Both the position numbers and the translations under genes were made by a program. Shown here piece after piece: positions 1-10,000 of a DNA stretch of 12,669 bases. Within the stretch, counting starts at the first letter, position 1. Each line of letters starts with the position of its first letter. Source of the DNA: an uncultured bacterium (GTDB lineage Bacteria > Actinomycetota > Coriobacteriia > Coriobacteriales > Coriobacteriaceae); NCBI GenBank assembly GCA_905215835.1, contig CAJMRR010000051.1, positions 1 through 12,669 of the forward strand, written 5' to 3'. The notes under the pieces are model-generated. The model made no database searches. It was not told the origin of the DNA and saw only the letters and a list, made by a program, of their open reading frames with translations.

Positions 1-214
1 CCGCGCCAAGCGATATGGCAAGCCGGTGGTCGCCGTCGTGGGCGGTCGCGCCGTCAACCTGGACGCGGTATATGGGCGGGGTATTGACTTGGTTTTGCCG
101 ATCTGCCGCAAGCCCATGCCCCTCGACCAGGCGCTCGGTGTGCAAGAAGCCACAACCAACCTCATCTGCGCCGGCGAGGCAGCCGCCCAATCCTACGACC
201 TTGGCCGTATCTAA
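1..214 (+). CDS. glycerate kinase, 3' end only
   Basis: This is the last 70 codons of a gene that begins before the window; base 1 is the third base of a codon and the stop is TAA at 212-214. The visible chain contains KPVVAVVGGRAVNLDAVYGR, then GIDLVLPI, then a P-L-D-Q-A segment and a closing helix ending in DLGRI. This matches the C-terminal end of the GarK/GlxK glycerate kinase family, where a Gly-rich strand is followed by a Gly-Ile-Asp-x-Val-x-x-Ile stretch, a Pro-(Ser/Pro)-Leu-(Glu/Asp) turn and a terminal helix. Family members phosphorylate D-glycerate with ATP in the cytoplasm, feeding glycolysis. The catalytic parts lie outside the window, so activity cannot be judged. It is transcribed toward the adhesin gene, but 654 bp of repeat-rich DNA makes shared transcription unlikely. 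Confidence in the family is good; the exact subtype is not decided. Confidence 0.85.
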   Translation, partial: RAKRYGKPVVAVVGGRAVNLDAVYGRGIDLVLPICRKPMPLDQALGVQEATTNLICAGEAAAQSYDLGRI

Positions 215-224
215 AACCCATCCC

Positions 225-303
225 CTCGATAAGTTGCGGTGAAATACGGAGCATTTTTGCCTTTGAGGGGCCAATTCAGTCCGTATTCCACCGCAACTTC
301 GAG
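225..303. repeat. inverted repeat / stem-loop just after glycerate kinase
   Basis: The arm at 231-250 (AAGTTGCGGTGAAATACGGA) is the reverse complement of 280-299 except for one position (242 against 288). The stem gains four more pairs (CTCG 225-228 with CGAG 300-303) across a two-base bulge. The loop is 29 nt. The one mismatch is A against C in + strand RNA but G against U in - strand RNA, so the hairpin is fully paired only when read on the minus strand. No T run follows the + strand hairpin, so it is not a classical intrinsic terminator for the kinase gene. A 12-bp perfect palindrome, GAATGGCCATTC, abuts it at 303-314. A dispersed intergenic repeat or remnant mobile element is the likeliest explanation. 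Confidence 0.7.
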
Positions 304-360
304 AATGGCCATTCGAGGTTGGCCGCCTTGTGCCTTGGGTCGGACCGTTTGCCACGAAAT

Positions 361-497
361 GCGGCCATCTACTACGTTAAACCGGCCACCTTCGACCATC
401 CCGGAATTTGCAAAAACAAAACTGCAGGTAGAAAGCTTGCCGATTTTCGAAAAAGCCGGCTATGGTTGACCCTTGCGGCCTAATCGTAGTAGATAGG
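361..497. repeat. MITE-like intergenic element with 10-bp terminal inverted repeats
   Basis: ATCTACTACG at 367-376 is exactly repeated in inverse orientation as CGTAGTAGAT at 485-494, with related GGCC / GGTCC bases just outside. About 108 bp lie between, including a perfect TTTTCGAAAA palindrome at 444-453. Two plus frames across the segment are open but short and show no domain. From memory this segment resembles a repeat scattered through Collinsella intergenic regions and sometimes annotated there as small hypothetical proteins; I cannot verify that here. No transposase is visible and I could not make out a clear target-site duplication. Confidence 0.5.
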
Positions 498-529
498 TCC
501 TTTTCGTGGCGCAGCGTCAGACCAGTCTT

Positions 530-599
530 TTTGGGGCGGGGTTATTTTGACTACATGCCGATCTGATTGCCCAAGTAGTCAAAATAGCCCCGTCCCAAA
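530..599 (+). repeat. 25-bp perfect stem-loop in the intergenic region
   Basis: Bases 530-554 pair with 575-599 along 25 consecutive positions, leaving a 20-nt loop (555-574). Two of the pairs are not Watson-Crick: 536 with 593 and 542 with 587. Both are G-U wobbles in plus-strand RNA and would be A-C clashes in minus-strand RNA, so the structure is complete only in a plus-strand transcript. No T tract follows, so termination by the usual Rho-independent route is doubtful. It may be a repetitive extragenic palindrome, an RNA-processing site, or part of a non-autonomous mobile element. It lies well upstream of the adhesin's candidate promoter, so it need not be in the adhesin's leader. Confidence 0.75.
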
Positions 600-700
600 T
601 TAGCTACTTTGTGGGTTGTGGGGGATAAAGATTGCCGGTCGATTTGTCCTACTGGGGTATGTCGATGGCGCGAGTGGTTCGATTTTGAGCTTGAGTGGCA

Positions 701-756
701 ACCCGAGGCGAAATTTCGGGTCACCCAAATCGCTACAATTTTAAGCATATAGCGAT
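701..756. other. two short dyads upstream of the adhesin promoter
   Basis: ACCCGA at 701-706 can pair with TCGGGT at 716-721. Separately, ATCGCTA at 729-735 is an exact inverted match to TAGCGAT at 750-756 with an AT-rich 14-base centre. The second dyad ends nine bases before the candidate -35 box and is the better candidate for a protein-binding operator. Seven-base arms are weak evidence on their own, and no regulator gene is in the window to pair with it. Confidence 0.3.
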
Positions 757-764
757 GTCCTGCC

Positions 765-795
765 TTGCGTTTCTGCGCGGGGGGGGGCGTATATT
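765..795 (+). promoter_or_regulatory. candidate promoter with a G9 tract in its spacer
   Basis: TTGCGT (765-770) and TATATT (790-795) are plausible -35 and -10 hexamers; the -10 matches the sigma-70 consensus at five of six bases and the -35 at three of six. The 19-bp spacer contains nine consecutive G (779-787). A 17-bp spacer is normally optimal, so loss of two G would bring the boxes to that spacing. Length changes in homopolymer tracts between -35 and -10 boxes are an established phase-variation mechanism for surface proteins, for example opc in Neisseria meningitidis. The promoter would give a leader of roughly 65-70 nt before the adhesin start. The assignment is by eye only. Confidence 0.4.
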
Positions 796-855
796 TGCAT
801 CGATGGGGACGACGACACACATACAATGAGCCGTTTCTTGCCGTCCTCATGGATT

Positions 856-862
856 GGGGAGG
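856..862 (+). promoter_or_regulatory. ribosome binding site of the giant adhesin
   Basis: A purine-rich GGGGAGG-type Shine-Dalgarno sequence ends six bases before ATG 869. An in-frame TGA at 827-829 limits the start to TTG 854, ATG 869 or ATG 899. TTG 854 overlaps the Shine-Dalgarno sequence, and ATG 899 has only a weak GAGAG upstream, so 869 is preferred. Confidence 0.75.
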
Positions 863-868
863 GCCTTC

Positions 869-1009
869 ATGAATCGCGTGTGTGCGAGAGCTCGAGAAAT
901 GCTAAAGCCTTTTGGCAAGAAAACCAATACCGCCAAGCGTGTCCTGAGGGTTTTGGCCGTCCCGCTGGCGGCGTGTGCACTCTTGTTTGGTGCGACGAGT
1001 GCGTCGGCC
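869..1009 (+). other. signal peptide (residues 1-47)
   Basis: A long basic n-region (several Arg and Lys through residue 28) is followed by a hydrophobic core, VLAVPLAACALLFGA, and a T-S-A-S-A site before Asp48, giving probable signal peptidase I cleavage after Ala47. The 30-residue n-region is long, as in many Gram-positive surface proteins. Cys36 sits in an L-A-A-C context, but it lies inside the hydrophobic core with 11 more residues before the A-S-A site, so a lipoprotein is less likely. Confidence 0.85.
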
Positions 1010-4000
1010 GACCAAACAGTTCCCTTTAGCAACCACATCGTGAAGACGGTGAATCCCACCGGCACTACGGTCAATTTGTTCGACTATTGGGTCGTGAACG
1101 GCGACAACGATAAGTCCGTCAACATAAACAACAATAATGGCAATGACAACACCGGCATCAACAAAGGTCACCAGCTCAAGTTCAATGGCGGTGCCGGATC
1201 GGGCATTAATAAATGGACGGGAAGAAGCGGCATTGGCGGCTTTGGACGTCTTCAATTTGTGAAGAACACGCTGGTAGATGGCTATCCGTCAATCAAAGCC
1301 GGCACCTACACCTCCTATAACACGAGTGGTACGTACACCGACGAGTCGCTGGCTTATCTCTTTAATAACGACAGCCAGGTCAACGGCAAGGCCGTTTACA
1401 ACAAAGTGCAAGGCCTTTTCCAGCTCAAGGATGGCTATTACGTTTACGACTCGTACGGCTCTGACGGCTCTGACGGCAACTATGCTGTGTATAACTCCAC
1501 GACCAACTCCTTTGACGTCTACGATAAGGCTGGCGTATATAAGGACAGCGTGTCAGATGCGAATCGGGGTCAGTTCTTCCCCTTTGACTCGGCTGACAAG
1601 GTTTTTGAAGAGAGGAACGGCCAGCTTTCTCCTATAGGGATAACGGACGGAACGAACGATAAGCTCAACCACCACTTTGGCATGTCCATGACCACGGAGT
1701 TTGTCCAGCCTAAGGAAGGCAAGACCACCGATCTCAAAGACATGGTCTTTAAGTTCTCGGGTGACGACGACGTATGGGTGTACATCGATGGCGTACTCGT
1801 GGGCGATCTGGGTGGCATTCATGAGAAGGCAACGCTCGAGATCAACTTCGCTAACGGTGAAGTAAAAGTCGGTCATGTCGACGGTGCGAATGGAACCAAG
1901 AAGGAAATCGAAAAAACCAACATCAAGGCAAAGTTCGAAGACGCCGGCGCAGATACTACCAACTTCTTCGGCAACACCTTCCGCGACAGCACCAAGCATA
2001 CGCTGAGCTTCTTCTACCTGGAGCGCGGCGCGGGCGCATCGAACATGTCGCTTAAGTTCAACCTCACCACCCTGCCGTCGTCCGAGGTCGCGAAGGTCGA
2101 CCAAAACGGCGAGGCAGTCAATGGCGCAACCTTCAAGCTGTACCGGTCCGATGGACCAGATGCCGACTGGAATAAGGGTGAGCTCGTCGCTCAGGGCACG
2201 ACGAAAGACAGGGGTCAGCTGATACTTCAAAAGTCGAACGGCTCCGTCCTCTCGTTTGACGAAGAGCACAACACCAATCATTGCGACTACTTTGTACTCA
2301 AAGAGACAGACCTGCCCGAGGGATACCGCTCGAGCCTGACCTCGTCGACCACTGCAACGCCAGGTGAGCTGCACCTGCAGTATAAGCAGGCTGCGGCGAG
2401 TGGCTCGGGTGGTGTGGTGGTTGCACCGCAGACGACGGTCACCACGGCCGACGGCAAGTCATGGACGGGCAGCCGCATGTGGCTGAACGGCGGCTATCTG
2501 GCTGCCAAGGAGACTATTTCCCTAGATAAAGATACGCAAGACAATAAGGGCAACGCCATTAGCTCGGGTACGACCTTCGCCGTCGTGCTCAAGCTCACCG
2601 GTGCGAGCGAGGACCACACAAGCGAAGACGCATGGACGGCGGTCACGGGCAACCCGCTCAATGGCTATAAGCTGTGCTCCGCGCACGGCATTGCCGGTGC
2701 GGTCGAGGCTGCCAAATCGGCGGACACGAGTGTCTTTGATGTTGATACCAAGGGCGACTACGTGGTGACGGTCAGGTCGCTGCCCGGAGATATCGAGAAG
2801 TACGCCGCCATGATGACGGACAAGTCGAAGGCGGAATATACCGTGGCGGTGTATCACACCACGGCATCGTCTCTGGCGGGGGCAACCATCGACAACACCT
2901 CTATGGTCCAATATCAAACGATAAACAGGCAGTTCTCTACGGTGATCCACCTCACCAACGTTCAGAACCGTCTGTTTGTGCAGAAGGTTGACGACCTGGG
3001 CAAGCCCGTGAACGACGCGACGTTTCAGCTGTACCAGGCCAAGGACGTTACTGGCAATAGCCCCAGCACGTATGCCATCAAGCCCGGTGCCGCGCCGTAT
3101 GACACCGTGAAGGCGAACGACGCGACCTATCCGTATGAGATTAAGGGTACGGCATGCTTCCCACTCGATTCGGTAAACCACAAACCCCTTATCAAGGGTA
3201 CGTACTACCTGCGTGAGTCTGTAAGTCCAGATGGCCATGAGATTAACAACACCATCACCAAGGTGATTGTGGATGATTCGGGCGTGTATGTGGATGCCGG
3301 TGAGAAAGGCGACGGCGTGCTCAGCGTGAGCGGCCCGGGTTCGCTGATCGCCTCCCTGGCACAGTTTGGCTCTCCTGACTCCATTGACAACACGCTTACG
3401 CACATCAAAGGCAAGCTGCAGAGTGCAGTCGTTGACGCCGACGGAAACCTGACATGGGGCCAGAAGAGCACCGCCGAGGGCGTGACGCCTTCGCTCGAAA
3501 ACGACTTGATGCACATGCGCTATGACAAGACGACGCAAGGTACCAAGACCATCCTGCGCTATGTCGAGGACGGTGGCGACCGCAACGGTCAGCTGGCGAC
3601 CATCTTTGCCGATACGGGCATCAACCGCATGGCCCTTTATCAAGACGATGATGCCACCAATGGCACCGATCTGGGCACACTCCAGCTCAATCATCTCTTT
3701 ACCACGGCAACGGCCGTGCAGTATACCGATCGTCGCGTGGCACGCCTGCAAGTGACTAAGACCGTGACGGCGGACAGTGGCCTTACCGCGCCTACCAAGG
3801 ATTTTACGTTTAAGTTCACCCTGCCGGATTCCGAGAAGGGCTATGAGGCACACGTATTCGATGCGAATGGCAAGGCCGTGGGCAACTCCTTTACGCTCAA
3901 GAACGGCGACACCCATTCCATCAAGGCCGGCGAGACCATTCGCGTATACGACCTTAAGCAGGGCGACAAGTATAGCGTGAGCGAGCTTACCACCAAGGGC

Positions 4001-7000
4001 GAGACGTCCAGTGGCAATGTGCTGGCGAGCATCGTTAACACTGTGACCGGCTCTGCCGACGAGTCGGTGCTTCCGGCTGGCTTTAGCCTCGTGAGCCGCA
4101 AGGCCGGCGGTGAGGAGCAGTCCGGAACCGGCAACACCATCACGGGCAAGATCGTCGCGCTCGAGGACGGAAAGATTCCCGCGAGCAACAAGCTAGAGTT
4201 CACCAACAACTACAGTGTCAACCCCGTAAAGAATGGCCTAAGCGCCAAGAAGATGCTCGAGGGCCGCAATTGGGCCGATGGCGATACCTTTATCGTGCAG
4301 CTTACGGCCGAGGACGGCGTCCCCATGCCCAAGGGCGCCAAGAGCAAGGTGGCGACGGTCGAGCTTACCAAGAATGCCCAGACGCAAACGGTTGGCGACA
4401 TCACCTATAAGACGGCAACGTTTGGCGACATCACCTATGCCAAGCCCGGCACGTACACCTATACCATCTCGGAGGTTATCCCCGGTTCCGATGCCGGGGC
4501 AGACGGCATAAGCTATTCCGCCGCCCGCTATAAAGCGGAGGTCGTGGTGGAGGACAACCAAGCTGGTGCTCTTGTCGTTAAGAGCGTGAAGATGACGCAG
4601 GAGCGCAACGACGCGGGCGTCGACACCAAGACAGAGGTTGCCGACGCGATCTTCACCAACCGCTACGACGAGCATGAGGGGAACATCACCATCCATGCTC
4701 AAAAGAACCTAGTCGACAACGCCGGGACCTTCCTGCTTGCCCAGAATACCTTTAGCTTTACGCTTGAGGGTATGGGCGGCTATGCGGACGACGACGCAGC
4801 GTTCGACCCCAAGACGGTCGTACCGAGCATCAAGCCCCCCATGCCTCAGGGTACCGAGGGCAACACCGCGACCGTGGGCAACAACGCCGATGATGGCGCG
4901 GTGACCTGGCCGGCGATCTCCTATACCGCCAAGCCGGATGCGGGACGCGCTTACGTTTACAAGTTCGCTGAGAATCCCGGCAGTGTTACGGGTATGACCT
5001 ACGACGGATCGGTTTATTACGCCGTAGTGCGCAACGCCGAGAAGGGTGCCGGCATCCAGACTTCGGTTGAGTACTACAAGGCCGCAGAGGACGGCTCGGT
5101 AGAGAAACTGGACAACAACGCCACACCGTCCTTTACCAATATATATAGCGTGAAGCCCACGAGCGTGACCCTGCAGGGTCAGAAGACCGTGAGCGGTCGC
5201 GATTGGAACCAGGACGAGAGCTATACCTTTAACCTTGCCGCCGCTGCGGACGATGACGGCGCAACTAGCCTGGGTAAGACTACAAAGCAGGCGGTAACGG
5301 ATGGTGTCGTTGTCATTAACACCAACCAAGCTGTCGCCAGCACGCCCGAGTCGGGACGCGTGGCATCGTTCTCCTTTGGCACCGAAGCCGCCCCGACCGT
5401 GACGTTCAACCGCGCAGGCACCTTTAGCTTCAACATCACCGAGGATGCTGCGCAGGATGGCCAGGCGGGCATGTCCATGGACAAGCACACCGCCCGTGCG
5501 ACCGTCGTGGTGACCGATCTGGACGAGTCGGGCAACCATGCGGGCGAGTTGCGCGTGTCGAGCGTGACCTACGCCAACACCGGTGCCTCCGATGTGGACA
5601 AGCCCGTAACCGACAAGGCTGCCTTTACCAACGCGTACCATGCATCGGGCACCTTTGGTGGCATGACGGTGAGCAAGGCCCTTGAGGGTCGCGCCTCTAT
5701 CGCGGGCCAGTTTACCTTTGCCGTGACGGGCCTTTGGTACAACGGCGTTCAGACGTCGGTCGACGGAGCCGAGGCTAGCCTGTCCAATAAGGCGGCGGAG
5801 GCCGGCGTGTCCGGTGCCGTGGTGGGCGCAAGCGGGCAAGAGAAGCTCTTTGCTCGTACGCTCACGGAGCAGGATCTGGGCCATACGTTTGCCTATCGCA
5901 TTCACGAGAACCAGCCTGCTGCGGCTGCCGGCTACGCCTATGACACCGGCTACACGGGCGATGCCATCGTGCTCGTCAAGGTTCTTGCACGCAAGAACGA
6001 CCCCGCTAAGCTCTATACCGTGACGACCGTGCTCAAGGGTACGGGTGTGACGGAGCTGCTGGGCGACGGCGCCGACGCGAGCGCGCTGACGGACGAAAAG
6101 ATCGTCGAGCTCAAGCAAAAACCGAATACTTACGTGCAGCAGTACGATGCAAGTGAGGTCGGCGCCACAACGCCTGCCGTCTCGTTTGTGAATCGCTATG
6201 AGGCAAGCCTCGACTATGGCGCTGCTGGCGGTCTGCAGATTGAGAAGACGTTGACGTATCCCAAGGACGCGACCATTTTTGGCTCGCCTAAGAGCACGTT
6301 CCGTTATATCGTCAAGCCTGCTGACGAGACATCTGCCAGCAAGGTCGGCATTTCCACGGACGGCAGGGTCTTTGAGACCGCAAATGTCGAGGCCGACGCC
6401 CCCAAGACCGTGAGTTTGGTAACTGCGAGCGGGCTGACCTTCACTCAGGATGATGCCGGCAAGACGTTCACCTATACGGTGAGCGAGATTGACGACAAGG
6501 CGACGGGCTATACGTACGACAAGACGGTCCATACGGTTAGGGCCGTCGTAGCGGATAACGGCGACGGCACGCTCAGGGTCACGACATCGGTAAGCAAGCA
6601 GGTCGATGGCAAGGACGAGCTCGAGGGCCAGTGGATCTATCCGTCGGGTGCAACGTCCACCGGTGTCGCGACGGTCAAATTCAAGAACACCTATACGGTC
6701 ACCGAGGCGGCAACCTACACCCCGTCCGTGACGAAGGTGGTTGCCGGTGCCGATGCTCCGGGCAAGTTCACCTTTGCTATGACCGCGGCTGACGATGCTA
6801 CCAAGGCTGCCATCAGCGGCAATCTCATCACCGGCTCCTCGATGAGTGCGGACAACGGCTATGTCGAGAAGAAGCAAACGAAGGAGGGCCTCAAGGACGG
6901 GGAGCACTATCAGGTCGACTTCTCGAAGCTCACCTTTAACAAGCCGGGCACGTATAAGTTTGCTATTAACGAGCTGGCCCCGAATGGCGGCCTCGGCGAG

Positions 7001-10000
7001 TGGAAGTATGACCAGCACATCTATACCGTGACCGTCACCGTAACCGATGAGGGCGGCAAGCTTGTGGCCCGCGACGATGGCACGACCGGCTCGGAAGGCT
7101 TTATCTTCACCAATAGTTACCAAACTTCAACGAGTTACGAGCTCCAGGGCGGTCTTGAGATCGTCAAGACGCTCAACGGGCACGATCTGCATGCCGGCAT
7201 GTTTGGCTTTACGGTAACGGGCGAGGACGATGCTTCAATCGAAAAGCTCAACAAGCTGCTGCGCGCGGATGAGGGCAAGCTCACCGTGACAAACGATGAG
7301 CCGCAGGCCGACGGCACGTCCCATACCGGTATTTTGGGCGGCCTGACCTTTGCGACGAAAGATGCGGGTAAGACGTTTACCTACAAGGTTGTCGAGAATG
7401 ACGGCGGCAAGGGCGGCTATACATACGACTCCACCTATTGGAAGGTAGAGATTGCGGTTAAGAAACGCGATAACGGTTCGCTCTATACCGTGACCACGGC
7501 CAAGCACTATGACGCCAAGAACGTCGAGCTTTCCGCTGATGCGAAGTTAAGCTCCGAGAGCGGTACCGCCAAGGCCCAGGTGTCCTTTACCAACAGCTAC
7601 ATCGCGAAAGGAACCTTTGAGGGTCTTGCTGCCGAGAAGGTAATGGACTCCCGCGACAGGATCGAGGCTGACCAGTATACATTTGACTTGTATGCCGAGA
7701 AGGCCGACGGCTCGCTCGAAAAGATGGATGAGGGCACGACTCAGGCGGACGAGGACGGTACCGCTACGGTCGACTTTGGTAAGGTTAACTTTAAGCTTGG
7801 CGATGCTACCAGCGGAACTCATGAGCAGACGATTGACCTTGCCGGCGCCGTCAACGATGGCATTGCCACCAAGCGTCACAATGCCGACCACACCACCACC
7901 TACAGCTTTAACCTGGTGGCAAAGGAGCGCATGGCCAACCTGCCCGAGGGTGTGCGTCCCGTGGATACGTCTGCGACGTGCCGAGTGCTGCTCGAGGTGA
8001 CCGACCACAACGACGGCAATCTGACGTCCAAGGTGACCTATCGCGATGGTACCGAGAAGGGTAAGATCGTCTTCCACAACACGCGTGATAAGGTCAAGAC
8101 GATTGGCACGGTCGCGAAGCCCGATGTGGACATCGACGGGCAGTTGCTTTCTGTGGGCGACTCCTACGTCTATACCATCAACTGGGCCAATACCGAGGCC
8201 GACGCCGCCGGTAATCTGGTTTCGGCCAACGTGACCGTGACCGACGAGCTGCCCACGGGCGTTGTGTTCGAGGCCTTTGAGGGCGAGTATGCCGATAAGG
8301 GCGCTGCGAGCGGCCAGTCGCTTACTTGGGACCTGGGTAAGCAACCCGCGGGCAGCCACGGTTCGGTGCGCGTGCGCGTAAAGATCACCGAGGACGCTGT
8401 GAAGGATGCCCAGGGTGCGGTCGGCACCGTTGAGAACAAAGCTATCGTTACGGTTGACAACAAGAGTTATACCGGCACCACGACGAACTTCGTGCCCAAG
8501 AAGTCCGAGAGCGATGCTCAGGATTCGAGTGGCTCGGGCATTAAGCTGGGCGATGAGCTCACCTACACCATCGGCTACAAGAACACCGAGGGCGCGTCTG
8601 CCACGGTGAAGATCACCGATGCCGTTCCCGCGGGAACCGAGTTCGTGGAGTTCGCGGGTGACCATGCGGATGTCGCATCCAAGGACGACGACGGCAACCT
8701 TACCTGGACGTTGAAGGACGTTCCCGCCGGCAAGGAGGGCACGGTTCAGTTTAAGGTCCGGGTGACCGAGGACGCGTTCAAGAGCGGTGGCGCTTCGGGC
8801 GACATCTCCAACCAGGCGTCGGTGACGGTCGGCAACAACCCTGCCGTCAAGACCAACACCACTACCGATCAGGTTTCTGACGGGCGCCTGACGTTGAGCA
8901 AGACGGTCACGGCCGCCGAAGGCATCACCGCGCCTAACAAGGCATTTACCTTTAAGGTGCTGCTCTACCAGGCCGATGGCACAACGCCTCTGGCCGGCAC
9001 CTTTGCGTTCGCCGGTCGCCCCGGCGGCACCAACGGCACTTATGTAAGCGGACAGATCAAGAGTGGTGACACCATCGCGCTTAAGGCCGGCGGCTCCGTG
9101 ACGGTTACCTTGCCCGCGGGTGCATACTACGAGGTGCAGGAGCTCGACTCCAAGGGTGAGCTCATGACGAGCGAGGACGGCTTTGCGGTTGTCGATAAGG
9201 CGAACCCCCAGAAAGGTATCGTCGGACAGGCGACGAAGGTGGGCTTCACCAACGTCTACAGCGTGGAGTCCACAAAGGTGGAAAACGCTTTTAAGGTGCA
9301 AAAGAAGATCTCCGGACGCAACTGGATGACATCGGATGCCTTTACCATGACGCTGACTGCCCAGGGCGAGGCACCTATGCCCAAGGATGCCAAGGACGGC
9401 GTGTCGACGATTGAGCTGCACAAGGATGCCCAGGTCGGCAACTTCGGTACCATCGAGTACACCAAGCCCGGTACCTATACCTATGTGATTGCCGAGCAGA
9501 CGGGTGACGAGACGACTCTTACCTTCTCGAAGGCCACCTACCGTGCCACCATTACGGTGACCGACGGCGGCGCCGGCAAGCTGTCTGCCAAGACCAAGGT
9601 TGCACAGCTGACTGACGATGACGGTAGCGCTGCTGAGCGCACAGTCGAGGCGGCGGTCTTTACGAACACCGCCAAGACTGGCGGCCTCACCGTCAAGAAG
9701 ACGGTCGTCGGCGGCGACAGCCAGCGCGAGTTCGGCTTCACGGTCTCGCTGGCCGACGGGGACGGCGAGCCCGTCTCCGGCACCTTCGGCAAGGGCGAGA
9801 ACGCCGTGACGTTCGCGGACGGCAGGGCGACCTTCACGCTCAGGGACGGCGGGGAGAAGACCGTCGCCGGCCTGCCCGTGGGCGCGCGCTACACCGTGAC
9901 GGAGGACGCCGCCGAGGGCTACACGACCACGGTCAACGGGGCCGACGGCTCCAAGGCCGAAGGCGCCGTGACCGAGGACGGCGCGACCGTCGCGTTCACC

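Noticed and set aside
215..303. Intrinsic terminator for glycerate kinase
   Set aside because: The hairpin is strong but no T tract follows it on the plus strand.
239..469. Plus-strand 76-codon frame in the intergenic region
   Set aside because: It begins inside the inverted repeat, runs through the MITE-like segment, and has no ribosome binding site or domain. It is better explained as repeat DNA.
795..827. Alternative promoter TTGCAT (795-800) with TACAAT (822-827)
   Set aside because: The spacer would be 21 bp, too long for normal sigma-70 recognition, and there is no extended -10 motif. It is kept only as a weak alternative.
551..850. Minus-strand 99-codon frame in the intergenic region
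   Set aside because: It spans the stem-loop, the dyads and the G tract, and its product has no recognisable fold. Arg/His/Ser-rich composition suggests chance.
869..1009. Lipoprotein reading of the signal peptide (LAAC, Cys36)
   Set aside because: Cys36 lies within the hydrophobic core with a long hydrophobic run after it and a clear A-S-A site at 45-47. A wall-anchored protein with a C-terminal linker would also not need lipidation.
826..1029. Plus-strand 67-codon frame from ATG 826 overlapping the signal peptide region
   Set aside because: Its only upstream purine run is about 15 bases away and the overlapping adhesin frame has a far better Shine-Dalgarno and a convincing signal peptide.
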